A stretch of 64,000 nt of DNA, taken from assembly GCA_027061995.1 (NCBI GenBank), contig JAMOUT010000079.1, forward strand, positions 1 to 64,000, written 5' to 3'. Within the stretch, counting starts at the first letter, position 1, and every line of letters starts with the position of its first letter. Of the stretch, positions 34,595-43,802 are shown in pieces. The position numbers and the translations under genes were made by a program. The notes beneath the pieces are model-generated. The model was not told the origin of the DNA and ran no database searches. It saw nothing but the letters and a program-made list of their open reading frames with translations. This DNA is from Candidatus Aminicenantota bacterium. GTDB lineage: Bacteria > Acidobacteriota > Aminicenantia > JAMOAD01.

Positions 34595-36316
34595 GTGTTT
34601 ATAGAAAAAATTATAGAAAAACTTTCTGAAGAGAAAACAAAGCATTTATCTAAAAAGCTTTGTATTGAAGCCGGAAGACTTGATATTTTAAAAAAGAAAT
34701 TATTACATACCTTAACAAGCGAAGCCTTTTTATCGAAAAATGCACAGGATTATATAGATGATTACCGGGATCTTATGCGTGCGATGTTTAAGAGTGGAGG
34801 GAAGGGAGAGTATCCGCAAGCATTTAAACCTCTTGTTGATGAACTTGCATGCAGAGGTTTACTGTTTTTTATAAACAAAGAACACTCTCAAATTTTGATT
34901 CCTTTTGAATATTATTTTGTATCAGGCTTTTTTCAACCATCGTATTTTTCTCTTTTATATGCTTTTCAAAATTATAATGAAAAAATTTTGAGAATTATTT
35001 CGCAATATTATAATCTTGATGGCTCTAATGGGATAAAACTTACTTTGGCAAGAAAACTATATTCTTTTATTATTAAATATATAAATTTAATTAAAGAAAA
35101 TTTTACGGAAGAAGAGAAAAAAACACTTGAAATTCTTTATTATAACAGAGGAAAAGAATTCTGGGATAAAACTTTTAAGGATTTAATACCGGTATCGGAA
35201 ATAAAAGATAAATTTTATGTTAAAGAGCTTTTTTTCAAAGCAAAAAAAGATAGTCCGATTTTTTCTCTTCTTCTAAAATCAATATTAATTCCCGTATCGG
35301 ATAGAACGAGAATCTTTGTAGAAGAATTAACTGTTCCTTCGGAATTCGAACAAATTCTTTTCCAAGAGTTTAGAGAGAAAGAGAATAAGATAATTTGTGA
35401 TTTGCAGGAGCTATATGTAAAAAAGACGGACCTTGTTCCCAAGGGAGTTGTCAAAGAATTTAAATATGATTTAAAAAGAATGCTTGGTTTTATAGCCGGA
35501 ATGAAGATGAAAGCTACCACTACAAAAAAGATTTATTATAAAGATCTGAAAAGAGTTGTGGATAATTTTGAATGGGAACAAAATTATTTTGATCTTTTAT
35601 GGGATTTTATTAAAACAAAAAAAATGCTCGAAACCTATCCTGAAAATAGAATCTTTAAAATTTCGGATAAAGGATTAAAAATACTCTTCTCGAATAATAA
35701 AGAGATAGTTAAAATACTGTATGATTATTTTTTGACCCACGAATGCTGTTCCGAAGAGATTAAAAAAATTGTTTTAAAAGATCTTGTTGATTCTTACCCG
35801 TGTTATGTTGACATAAGGTATTTTATAGAACTATCGAAAAAAGTTGCTTCCGAGCTTTCTCAGCTTATTATTAAAGAGGACCTTTCTTTGAACGAAACCT
35901 TTTATCAAATATATTACCTTCTTTATAATCTCGGTTTTGCCAAAAGGATTAATGTTCATCGGGAGCATTACAGTATAAGTATTTTGGCTTTGACTCATGA
36001 AGGATATCTTTTGGCATCGGGAAAGGATGATGAACTTGATGAAGGGGAGATGGAGATTGATCTTGAATTTAATGGTAACACTGTTCGTTTACCCGTAACA
36101 ACCGATTTTAAAATCATAAATATCTTATTGCGGGTGGGAGATTTAATCGGTGTGAGCGAAGATTTTGTCTTTGCTCTGAAATCAGAGAAGATTAAGGAAT
36201 TTTTGTCCGAAATAAAAGATTTAAATATTGGAGAATTTCAAGCTCTTATAGATGATTTGAATAGTGAGAACTTAAAAAAAAGTTTTGGTTCGGAAGAGAT
36301 TGAAAAAGTAAATTAA
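34595..36316 (+). CDS. Unrecognised 573-aa cytosolic protein
   Basis: I do not recognise this protein. The start is GTG 34595: AAAGGA lies 8 nt upstream and the promoter at 34517-34545 rules out a longer form. It is mostly helical and charged, without signal peptide or membrane segment. Two short stretches (FKISDKGLKILF near 390 and ISILALTHEGYLLAS near 480) look like winged-helix wings. The overall plan, helical N-terminus followed by such elements and a final VTTDFKIINILLRVGD region, is faintly like bacterial proteins with the XPB/Ssl2 N-terminal helicase-associated domain, but that is a weak impression. It is transcribed alone and converges with the CBS-ATPase gene. Confidence 0.75.
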   Translation: MFIEKIIEKLSEEKTKHLSKKLCIEAGRLDILKKKLLHTLTSEAFLSKNAQDYIDDYRDLMRAMFKSGGKGEYPQAFKPLVDELACRGLLFFINKEHSQILIPFEYYFVSGFFQPSYFSLLYAFQNYNEKILRIISQYYNLDGSNGIKLTLARKLYSFIIKYINLIKENFTEEEKKTLEILYYNRGKEFWDKTFKDLIPVSEIKDKFYVKELFFKAKKDSPIFSLLLKSILIPVSDRTRIFVEELTVPSEFEQILFQEFREKENKIICDLQELYVKKTDLVPKGVVKEFKYDLKRMLGFIAGMKMKATTTKKIYYKDLKRVVDNFEWEQNYFDLLWDFIKTKKMLETYPENRIFKISDKGLKILFSNNKEIVKILYDYFLTHECCSEEIKKIVLKDLVDSYPCYVDIRYFIELSKKVASELSQLIIKEDLSLNETFYQIYYLLYNLGFAKRINVHREHYSISILALTHEGYLLASGKDDELDEGEMEIDLEFNGNTVRLPVTTDFKIINILLRVGDLIGVSEDFVFALKSEKIKEFLSEIKDLNIGEFQALIDDLNSENLKKSFGSEEIEKVN

Positions 36317-36318
36317 AG

Positions 36319-37254
36319 TTAGGAAAGATAAAAAACCATTTCAACCTGAGTTCCCACTTTTTTTTCCGAAAGAATAACCAATTTATCGGCAAATCTTTTC
36401 ATGTTCGGTATTCCCATGCCGGCTCCGAAACCTAACTCTCTTACATAATCTTCCGCTGTTGAAAAACCTTCTTTCATTGCAAGATTCAAATCCTCTATCC
36501 CGACACCAAAATCTATAACACGGACAATGATTCTATCTTTTTTCAGAAAACAATAGATATCACCTTTACTTTTACTGTGGATAACAACATTTGTCTCAGC
36601 CTCGTAAGTGGCTATCCCCACTCTTCTTCTTATCTCTTCTTCTATATCTTGCTCTTTAAGAAATTGTTTTAGATGGGCGGCTCCTTCCCCTGCGGCACTT
36701 ATCTCCGTTGAATTTATATTGTAGTGAAATTCAGCTTCGGATATTTTTAATGATTCCCCTGTAATTAATGATCTGTCTTGATTTAGTTTTGATTTTCTTT
36801 TTTCATCATGAAGATAGATTAAGCTGAATTTTTCAAGGATGCTATGAAGGATATCCTCTTTGCTTATTATGCCGACAACCTTTCCGGTTTTATCCACAAC
36901 AGGAAATCTGCCGTATCTGTATCTGTTAAATTTTTCAACTATCTGTGATAATGTTTCTTTTTCTCTAACCGATATAACGGTTTTACTCATATGTTTTTCT
37001 ATTCTATTCTCTATAGTGCCGGATTCGAGAGCGAGAATTATATCTTCTATGCTTACTATCCCTATCAATGTTTTATCCTGTTGAACAATTGGAATGCCGG
37101 AAACTTTTTTGATTTTCATCATCTCCTTTGCCTGACTCATTTTTTTATCAGATGTAAGGGTTACAACGGTTTTTGTCATGATTTCTTCAGCTTTCAGGTC
37201 CTGGAAAATACGGATATATTTGGTTAATTTGCAATATTTATTATCTCCGTTCAT
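36319..37254 (-). CDS. CBS-pair protein with anti-sigma-type histidine kinase-like ATPase domain
   Basis: A 311-aa protein. Residues ~22-140 hold two CBS motifs (EEIMTKTVVTLTSDKK and KHMSKTVISVREKE), which usually bind adenine nucleotides. The C-terminal ~130 residues form a GHKL ATPase of the RsbW/anti-sigma type: YEAETNVVIHS (N box), DFGVGIEDLN (G1) and GFGAGMGIPNMKRFAD (G2). ATG 37254 is chosen because AGAGG lies just upstream and the codon before it is TTG. It overlaps the DRTGG gene by 14 nt. Such fusions may sense energy charge and sequester or phosphorylate a partner; the partner is not identified. Confidence 0.85.
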   Translation of the reverse strand: MNGDNKYCKLTKYIRIFQDLKAEEIMTKTVVTLTSDKKMSQAKEMMKIKKVSGIPIVQQDKTLIGIVSIEDIILALESGTIENRIEKHMSKTVISVREKETLSQIVEKFNRYRYGRFPVVDKTGKVVGIISKEDILHSILEKFSLIYLHDEKRKSKLNQDRSLITGESLKISEAEFHYNINSTEISAAGEGAAHLKQFLKEQDIEEEIRRRVGIATYEAETNVVIHSKSKGDIYCFLKKDRIIVRVIDFGVGIEDLNLAMKEGFSTAEDYVRELGFGAGMGIPNMKRFADKLVILSEKKVGTQVEMVFYLS

Positions 37255-37594
37255 CAATACCTCTTAATCCGGCATTATAAAGTTTTCCGCATGCCGCATA
37301 CATATATGTGTTTGTATGGACCAAAAGGAGATTCGCCTCTTTTGCCATTTCAATCGTTTTTTCGGGAATCTCCTTCCCTCTGACAAAAACAAGACCGAGA
37401 AGATCTGTTACAATCGCTGTTCTTATCGCTTGTATGGAAGTGTGCCCCGTTAATATTATCATATCGGGTTTTGAGAGAGCGAGAACATCGCTCATCATGT
37501 CGGCCGCTCCGATATATTTTACCTCTTTTTCCATCTTGTCTTCCCCCGATAAAACAGTTCCTTCCAAAATTTTAACCATATCTTTAACTTTCAT
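37241..37594 (-). CDS. DRTGG-domain protein
   Basis: A 117-aa protein matching the stand-alone DRTGG domain: MVKILEGTVLSGED, a hydrophobic ILTGHTSIQAIRTAIVTDLLG core and LLVHTNTYMYAACGKLYNAGL. The domain is named after a motif that is not exact here. It is a regulatory alpha/beta module found with CBS domains and phosphotransacetylases; its ligand is unknown. In other anaerobes stand-alone DRTGG genes lie beside CBS/anti-sigma ATPase and hydrogenase genes, as recalled; here only the ATPase partner is present. It overlaps that gene by 14 nt, so they form a two-gene operon. Confidence 0.75.
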   Translation of the reverse strand: MKVKDMVKILEGTVLSGEDKMEKEVKYIGAADMMSDVLALSKPDMIILTGHTSIQAIRTAIVTDLLGLVFVRGKEIPEKTIEMAKEANLLLVHTNTYMYAACGKLYNAGLRGIDERR

Positions 37595-37925
37595 AATAAT
37601 CTTATTATACTTAAACCGATTTATTATGTCAAATCATTAACGATTCAATTTCTTGAATCTTGCTGTCCGATCACTTTGTTTTTTCGGGTTATGTGCAAGA
37701 AACTATGCGTCTTTTCCCTTTTTTATGTTTGGATTTATAAAAAGCCGAACTACTATTTTGTTCTAAGATTACCAATGGTTTCAATTATCTCAAATTTACT
37801 TTTTGTATTTTGCTTAAAGACTTTTAAAGATGCTTTCTTAAACTGTTTTAACAACCATTGTTCGATTTTCAGGGGAAACCCTGGGACTCTTGATAAATAA
37901 TAAAAAATATTTTAAAATAGTTTAT
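37595..37925 (+). other. 331-bp gap with inverted repeats and a possible decayed reading frame
   Basis: No convincing gene. Seen: a perfect hairpin GATTCAA-TTTC-TTGAATC (37642-37659); CAATGGTT and AACCATTG as distant inverted repeats (about 37771 and 37853); and CAGGG-GAAA-CCCTG (37871-37884), a 5-bp stem closed by a GNRA loop. On the minus strand a 52-codon stretch without start (RVPGFPLKIEQWLLKQFKKA and on) ends at TAG near 37749. It could be gene debris, an interspersed repeat or a structured RNA. Confidence 0.4.
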
Positions 37926-38927
37926 ATGAAAAAAAAGCTATTTATTTTTATGATTATTGCTCTTCTTATTTTACCTTATTGTAAACAACATGGTAAAAGG
38001 ACAAATACATCTGATAAAAATATTATAAAATCGGATAAAAAAGAGGAAAAAAAAGTCTTAATTTTAAAACTTGGGGATAGAGCCTTTTATGATAAGGATT
38101 TTTTAGAATATCTTAAAAGGAATATCGGAAATTCCTATAAGCAATTACCGGAAGCGGTTATTGATAAAGTTTTTAATAATTTTTTAAATGATTTGTTTAT
38201 TTATGTATATGCTAAGGAACAAGGGATAGAAGTTTCTTCCAAAGAGATAAAATTTTATTTAAAAAAAATAAAATTAAATAATTTGGATAATAGAAAATTA
38301 AAACCTTTCATTATGAGAAGATTAATTATTGAGAAATTTTTATCTCAAGTATTGGCATCCATTCATGTCTCAGATAAGGAAGTAAAAGCTTATTACTACA
38401 GGAACCTAAAGCTTTTTAAAAGACCGGCTGAAATAAGGTTGAGTCAAATTGTTGTTAAGGATGAGAAGGAGGCGCTTGATATAAGGGCACAATTAAAAAA
38501 AGATAAAAATTTGTTTCCTAAGATTGCAAAAGAAAAATCAATAGGCTCGGAAAAGAGTAATGGTGGAGATATGGGATATTTTTCAAAAGGACAACTTCCC
38601 AAAGATATTGAAAGGGTGGTTTTTTCTCTTAATACGGGGGAGATTTCACAGGTTGTCAAGTCTCCTTACGGATTTCATATTTTTATGGTTACAAAAAAGA
38701 AGAAAAAAAGATTGATGGCTTTTCAGTATGTATCCTCGATGATTAAATTAAAAATAAAACAGATGAAATTTGAAAAAAAGTGGTCTGAAATCTTAAAGAA
38801 GGCGAAAAACACCATTCCTCTTGTAATTTATAAAGAAAATCTTGAAAAATTTAAGAAGAGTATTTTAGACAAAAGAGAAATTGTTAATAAAGATGGCTTA
38901 TACAACAAGATGAAAAAAGGAGAATAA
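37926..38927 (+). CDS. Parvulin-type peptidyl-prolyl isomerase lipoprotein
   Basis: A 333-aa protein starting at ATG 37926, chosen because the signal sequence begins there; an upstream in-frame TTG only adds residues. It has a hydrophobic segment and a likely lipobox (LPYC, Cys19). A SurA-like N-terminal helical region (ILKLGDRAFYDKDFLEYLK) precedes a PpiC domain (~165-260: EIRLSQIVVKDEKEALDIRA, GGDMGYFSKGQLP, SPYGFHIFMV). It is probably a periplasmic folding helper like PrsA or PpiD. It forms an operon with the SurA-like gene that begins 2 nt later. Confidence 0.86.
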   Translation: MKKKLFIFMIIALLILPYCKQHGKRTNTSDKNIIKSDKKEEKKVLILKLGDRAFYDKDFLEYLKRNIGNSYKQLPEAVIDKVFNNFLNDLFIYVYAKEQGIEVSSKEIKFYLKKIKLNNLDNRKLKPFIMRRLIIEKFLSQVLASIHVSDKEVKAYYYRNLKLFKRPAEIRLSQIVVKDEKEALDIRAQLKKDKNLFPKIAKEKSIGSEKSNGGDMGYFSKGQLPKDIERVVFSLNTGEISQVVKSPYGFHIFMVTKKKKKRLMAFQYVSSMIKLKIKQMKFEKKWSEILKKAKNTIPLVIYKENLEKFKKSILDKREIVNKDGLYNKMKKGE

Positions 38928-38928
38928 A

Positions 38929-39888
38929 TTGATAAAAAAAAGAATATTATTAACTGTATTACTATTGTTTACAATAGTTGGTTTTAGTCAGGAGATAGCG
39001 GATAAAATTCTTGCTGTCGTTAACGACGAGATTATAACCCTCTATGATTATCAATCAAGAGCTGCGGAATTATATAAGTTTCTTTCCCAAAGTTTACGGG
39101 GGGAAAAGCTTCAAAAGATTTATGAAAAACAGAAAAGTCAATTATTGGATATGATGATAGAGGAAAAGCTTCTTATCTCGAAAGCTAAGGAGCTTGATAT
39201 TAATGCAGATGCGGATATAGATCTCTATATAGAAAATATAAAAAAACAAAATAAAATCGAATCTGATGAAAAATTGAAAAAGATTCTTTCAAAGGGTGGA
39301 TTAACATATGAAGATTGGAAGAAAAATCTGAAAAAGCAGATTATTCAACAAAAGGTTATCCAAAAAGCTATGGGAGATAAAGTTAAAATAGAAAATACGG
39401 CTTTAATGGATTATTATAATAAACATAAGGAGGAATTTAGGAAAGAAGCTGAATACGAGATTATGGCGATTTATCTTTTGGAAAGTGATTATCCGGGAGA
39501 TCAGATTAAAAATATAAAGGATAAAATAGATAAAGAATTGCAAAGAAAAGAATTTAGTAAAGTAGCGGCTGAGTTTTCTTCGGAGCCGCTTAAAAGCAAG
39601 AAAGGAAACCTCGGTATTTTTAAAAAGAGTGAATTGGATAGTGTGATACTAAATTCTGTTAAAAAGCTTAAGAAGGGGGAGATCTCAAAGTGGATACAGT
39701 ATAAGGAGGGCTGGATAAAGATAAAATTAAAAGATTTGAAAAAATCAAAGATTATTCCTTTTAAAGATGTTCAGGATAAGATTTATGAAAAACTTTATAA
39801 AATTAAAAGGGAAAAATTTCTTAAACAGTATGTAAAAAAATTAAAGAAAGAAGGATATATTAAGATATATAATAATAAAAAACAATGA
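38929..39888 (+). CDS. SurA-like periplasmic chaperone / PPIase
   Basis: A 319-aa exported protein: TTG start at 38929 with AAAGGAG 6 nt upstream, signal peptide of ~20 residues (cleavage near FSQ). The N-terminal part has the SurA pattern (ADKILAVVNDEIITLYDYQSR and EKLLISKAKELDI). The C-terminal PPIase domain (~170-285) is diverged: GNLGIFKKSELD and EGWIKIKLKD are the recognisable pieces. It would help outer membrane proteins fold. Its stop overlaps the next gene by ATGA. Having two adjacent PPIases suggests a division of labour or a duplication. Confidence 0.84.
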   Translation: MIKKRILLTVLLLFTIVGFSQEIADKILAVVNDEIITLYDYQSRAAELYKFLSQSLRGEKLQKIYEKQKSQLLDMMIEEKLLISKAKELDINADADIDLYIENIKKQNKIESDEKLKKILSKGGLTYEDWKKNLKKQIIQQKVIQKAMGDKVKIENTALMDYYNKHKEEFRKEAEYEIMAIYLLESDYPGDQIKNIKDKIDKELQRKEFSKVAAEFSSEPLKSKKGNLGIFKKSELDSVILNSVKKLKKGEISKWIQYKEGWIKIKLKDLKKSKIIPFKDVQDKIYEKLYKIKREKFLKQYVKKLKKEGYIKIYNNKKQ

Positions 39889-40580
39889 TTTTCGGTTATA
39901 ATACAGAGATATTATATAAAAAAAGGAAATATCATATTCAAACAGAGGATAGGGGCATTAAACATCCCGTCATAGAAACATTGGTTTATAATAAGGGGGA
40001 GATAGTTTTTTCAACAAAACAAAACTATGGACACCTTCTTGAGTATCAAGATGTTGAAAAAAGGGTGAAAAAAATTCTCGAAAAACAGCATAATGATGTT
40101 ATTGGTAACATAAAAGAGGGTAAATATGATACTCTCTTTGGAATTGAGGAAACACAGGAGATTAAGCTTGAAAAAAAATTAGAGGAAGAAACTCTCGGAC
40201 ATAAAGAGCAAGAAAAGTCCAAAACAAAAGAAAAAAGCGATCTTTTAAGAATTATTAAAAAATATTTGGATAATCTTTCCGACAAAGAGATCTTTTATAA
40301 TATCCATTTTCCTTTAATTGATTTTAATGAAGATAAAAAAGTTGTAACCATAACTGGTAGAATAACCATTTACCGGACAAAAAAACCTTTAATAAATACT
40401 CCTGTTGAAATTTTATTAAGAGATAAAAAGAAAAAGATTATCTCTTCCGTCGATGTTAAGACAAATTATTACGGGGAATTTAGATCTGAAATTTTCGTAA
40501 ACTCAAAACCTTATTGGGCGGATATAGTCATAAAAAACGGAGAGGATAACAAAATTTCAGCTTTATTTTACACAAGATGA
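39885..40580 (+). CDS. Unknown 231-aa protein with a C-terminal Ig/transthyretin-like fold
   Basis: I recognise the N-terminal ~70 residues (YNTEILYKKRKYHIQTEDRG, then HPVIETLVYNKGEIVFSTK) as a short conserved module seen in uncharacterised proteins of several phyla, without known function. A charged coiled-coil linker (~75-130) leads to a beta domain (VVTITGRITIYRTKKPLINT, later TNYYGEFRSEIFV) like carboxypeptidase-regulatory or Big domains. No signal peptide. It is coupled by ATGA overlaps to the SurA-like gene before and polA after. A link to polA function is not implied by sequence. Confidence 0.7.
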   Translation: MIFGYNTEILYKKRKYHIQTEDRGIKHPVIETLVYNKGEIVFSTKQNYGHLLEYQDVEKRVKKILEKQHNDVIGNIKEGKYDTLFGIEETQEIKLEKKLEEETLGHKEQEKSKTKEKSDLLRIIKKYLDNLSDKEIFYNIHFPLIDFNEDKKVVTITGRITIYRTKKPLINTPVEILLRDKKKKIISSVDVKTNYYGEFRSEIFVNSKPYWADIVIKNGEDNKISALFYTR

Positions 40581-43243
40581 ATAAAAAGAAAACTCTATAT
40601 ATAATTGATGGTAATTCCCTCTTATACAGAGCTTTTTTCGCAATTAGAAATTTAAGAAACAAAGAGGGGTTTCCGACGAATGCGATTTACGGATTTATCT
40701 CTATGGTTAACAAGATTATCAAGGAGAAAAAACCCGAATACATAGGGGTAACTTTTGATGTAAGTAAAAAAACTTTTAGAACGGATATCTTCAAAGAATA
40801 TAAAGCTCAAAGAAAACCGATGCCGAATGAATTGGCGATGCAAATTCCGTATATAAAAGAGTATCTTAGTCACATGAATATTAAAACAATAGAACTTGAA
40901 AATTATGAAGCTGATGATATTATGGGAACAATAGCCGAAAAATTAAGAAATAAGGGGGTTACCGTTGTTTTGGTAACAGGGGATAAAGACCTGTTTCAAC
41001 TTGTTAATGACAGTGTTTTTATATATAATCCCTCGAAAGATATTTTATTTGACAGGGAAAAAGTTAAAGAATTTTTCGGGGTGTATCCCGAGCAGGTTAT
41101 TGATCTTCTCTCTCTTGAAGGGGATAAATCCGATAATATTCCCGGAGTTCCGGGAATAGGAAAAATTACTGCCAAAAAGCTATTATCGGAGTTTCATTCA
41201 ATAGATAATCTTTTAAATAATTTGGATAAAATAGATAAAAAACGGGTTAGAGAGAAAATAAAGAACAATCTTGATAAACTTGAATTAAGTAGAAGATTGG
41301 TTCCTATTAAAAAAGACCTCCCTTTGGATATTGATTTGAATGATTTTGTATATAGATTACCTAACGAAGATAATTTGACAGCTTTTTATGAAAAATTCGG
41401 ATTTAAATCTCTATTAAAAAACAGTTCCTCGAAGAGCAAAAAAATTATGCAAAAATATGAAACGATTGTTACAAAAGAAAAATTGAAAAATCTTGTTGTT
41501 GAAATTAAAAAAAATAGAGAGTTTGTTTTTGATACTGAAACAGATAATTCCAATCCGGTAAAAGCTGATATTCTCGGAGTATCAGTTTGCGTTAAAGAGG
41601 GGGAAGCTTTTTATATTCCGATTAAGCATCAATCATTATCATCCGAGCTTTCCCGAGAAGATATTATAAATTATCTGAAACCTGTTTTTAATGATAACGA
41701 TATAAAAAAAACAGGCCATAATATAAAATATGATATTATAGTATTAAATAAATTCGGGATTAATGTAAAAGGGGTAAAATGGGATACAATGATTCTTTCC
41801 TATCTACTTGAACCCAACAGACATTCTCATAAGCTGGATGACCTTTCGATGGACTATCTCGGATATAAAATGATTAGTTATAAAGAGATTGCGGGCGTTG
41901 GCAAAAAAGAGTTGACGCTTGATAATGTTCCACTTGAAAAGGTCAGTTTTTACTCTTGCGAAGATTCGGATATAACTTTCAGATTGAAGGAGATTCTCTC
42001 CGTGGAAATAAAAAAGGCCGGATTATTAGAACTATATAATCGCCTTGAACTTCCCTTAATTGATGTTCTGGTTCATCTTGAAGAATCTGGTATAAAACTT
42101 GATGTTTTCAAGCTAAAGCAATTATCCGAATTATTAAAACAGGAGATAGAGAACCTAAGAAAAGAGATATATTCTCAGGCAGGTATAATTTTCAATATAA
42201 ATTCCACACAGCAACTCGGAGATATCTTATTTAATAAACTCAAACTTCCAATCATAAAAAAAACCAAGAAATCAAAAGCATTCTCAACTTCTGTGGATGT
42301 TTTGGAAGAACTAAAATATATTCACCCCATTGCCGGCAATATCTTACGATACAGGCAACTCACAAAACTGAAATCCGGATATGTGGACGCTCTTCCCTCC
42401 TTGGTATATCCTAAAACAGGCAGAATCCATACCTCTTATAATCAAACGGTTGCAGCTACCGGAAGACTCTCTTCAAGTGATCCGAATTTGCAAAACATCC
42501 CTATTAAAACAATGATTGGGAAAAAAATCAGAGAAGCATTCATCCCCGAGAAGGGGAGTCTATTTTTATCCGCTGATTATTCACAGGTTGAATTAAGAGT
42601 TTTGGCATATCTTGCTCAAGATAAAGCTTTAATAGAAGCTTTTAAGAAAGGGGAGGATATTCACTCCTTTACAGCTAATCTTTTGTTTTCGGATTTGGAT
42701 ATCCCCTTTGAAGAAAAGAGAAGAAGGGCAAAAATAATTAATTTTAGTATTATTTACGGCAAGACAGCCTATACCCTTTCAAAAGAGCTGGGGGTTGACA
42801 GGAAAGAAGCGCAAAAATTTATTGATGATTATTTTTTAAGATACAGTAGTGTTAAAGAATTTATTAATTTAAGCATTGTGGAAGCTGAAAAATACGGGTT
42901 TGTTAAAACCTTGTTCGGCAGAAAAAGAGCTATTCCCGAGATTAGAAGTAATAATTCAAATGTAAGATCTCACGGAGAAAGAATGGCGATTAATACAAAG
43001 GTGCAAGGAAGTGCTGCTGACTTGATGAAAAAAGCCATGATATCCGTTTATAAAGAGATAAAAAAACACTCGTTAAAAACTAAAATAGTTCTTCAAGTTC
43101 ATGATGAACTTGTTTTCGAAGTTCCCGAAAAAGAGAGAGAGCAGGTTCAAACATTGGTTAAACAGAAGATGGAAACAGTCCATGATATTTCGGTTCCATT
43201 GATTGTGGACATGAAATGGGGAGAAAATTGGGCGGAAGCTTAA
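40577..43243 (+). CDS. polA: DNA polymerase I
   Basis: An 888-aa full-length PolA. The 5'-3' exonuclease (1-~290: YIIDGNSLLYRAFFA, VTGDKDLFQL, GDKSDNIPGVPGIGKITA) is followed by a 3'-5' exonuclease with its acidic residues kept (FDTETD, HNIKYD, CEDSD), so proofreading is expected. The polymerase domain has DYSQVELRVLAYL (motif A), RRRAKIINFSIIYG (motif B) and QVHDELVFEVP (motif C). It fills gaps in repair and Okazaki fragment processing. It ends the PPIase operon, overlapping the upstream gene by 4 nt. Confidence 0.97.
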   Translation: MNKKKTLYIIDGNSLLYRAFFAIRNLRNKEGFPTNAIYGFISMVNKIIKEKKPEYIGVTFDVSKKTFRTDIFKEYKAQRKPMPNELAMQIPYIKEYLSHMNIKTIELENYEADDIMGTIAEKLRNKGVTVVLVTGDKDLFQLVNDSVFIYNPSKDILFDREKVKEFFGVYPEQVIDLLSLEGDKSDNIPGVPGIGKITAKKLLSEFHSIDNLLNNLDKIDKKRVREKIKNNLDKLELSRRLVPIKKDLPLDIDLNDFVYRLPNEDNLTAFYEKFGFKSLLKNSSSKSKKIMQKYETIVTKEKLKNLVVEIKKNREFVFDTETDNSNPVKADILGVSVCVKEGEAFYIPIKHQSLSSELSREDIINYLKPVFNDNDIKKTGHNIKYDIIVLNKFGINVKGVKWDTMILSYLLEPNRHSHKLDDLSMDYLGYKMISYKEIAGVGKKELTLDNVPLEKVSFYSCEDSDITFRLKEILSVEIKKAGLLELYNRLELPLIDVLVHLEESGIKLDVFKLKQLSELLKQEIENLRKEIYSQAGIIFNINSTQQLGDILFNKLKLPIIKKTKKSKAFSTSVDVLEELKYIHPIAGNILRYRQLTKLKSGYVDALPSLVYPKTGRIHTSYNQTVAATGRLSSSDPNLQNIPIKTMIGKKIREAFIPEKGSLFLSADYSQVELRVLAYLAQDKALIEAFKKGEDIHSFTANLLFSDLDIPFEEKRRRAKIINFSIIYGKTAYTLSKELGVDRKEAQKFIDDYFLRYSSVKEFINLSIVEAEKYGFVKTLFGRKRAIPEIRSNNSNVRSHGERMAINTKVQGSAADLMKKAMISVYKEIKKHSLKTKIVLQVHDELVFEVPEKEREQVQTLVKQKMETVHDISVPLIVDMKWGENWAEA

Positions 43244-43317
43244 AAACTTTTAAAGATATTGCTTTTTTTTAAAATTTTGTATATATTTATATATATAATT
43301 TTAGGAGGTTTACTACG

Positions 43318-43788
43318 ATGAAGAAAGCATTAGTATTATCAATGATTGTTGTAGTTCTTGCATTTTTTATGATGGGCTGTGTTTCTAAAAAACAGGTTGA
43401 TTCTATTGAGAATTATTCAAAAAAATCTGTTGAACTTAACACAAAACTCGTAGATGATGTAGCTGCTGTAAAATCAAAAGTAGATGCAAATAACAAGGTT
43501 CTTGTTGAGGGTTTTAAAAATCTCAATGTTAAAGGTGATAATATAGCCAAAGCTATCGAAGATTTGAAAAATATCACTAAAGGAAATGTTGAAATTTACG
43601 GAACTGTTGCAAACTGCTTTGTTTTAACAGTTAGAGAACAGGGCACAGTTGATTCGAAAGCTGTTAAATATTTAAAGAAAGGTGATGTTGTTAAAGTTGT
43701 TACGGTTGATAATGGCTGGGCACATCTTGCGGACGGTGGTTTTGTAGCCGTAAAATATTTGCAGTTCAACTATAAGATTACTCTTTAA
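43318..43788 (+). CDS. Small coiled-coil lipoprotein with SH3-like domain
   Basis: A 156-aa lipoprotein: hydrophobic 3-18 and lipobox MMGC (Cys21). Residues ~27-85 form an Lpp-like heptad coiled coil (VELNTKLVDDVAAVKSKVDA). Residues ~95-150 are a bacterial SH3 domain (ALTVREQGTV region, YLKKGDVVKVVTVDNGWAHL, GGFVAVKYLQ). Signals for strong expression are present: GGAGG before the ATG, a -10 box TATAAT at 43294-43299, and a perfect terminator. It may be an abundant outer membrane-peptidoglycan tether. The exact family is not recognised. Confidence 0.82.
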   Translation: MKKALVLSMIVVVLAFFMMGCVSKKQVDSIENYSKKSVELNTKLVDDVAAVKSKVDANNKVLVEGFKNLNVKGDNIAKAIEDLKNITKGNVEIYGTVANCFVLTVREQGTVDSKAVKYLKKGDVVKVVTVDNGWAHLADGGFVAVKYLQFNYKITL

Positions 43789-43802
43789 TAGTTTAAAAGA
43801 TA

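Noticed and set aside
37676-37900. A 74-codon plus-strand frame in the gap before the PPIase gene
   Set aside because: Cys/Phe-rich composition, no ribosome-binding site and no recognisable domain; the stretch is better described as a repeat or RNA-like region.
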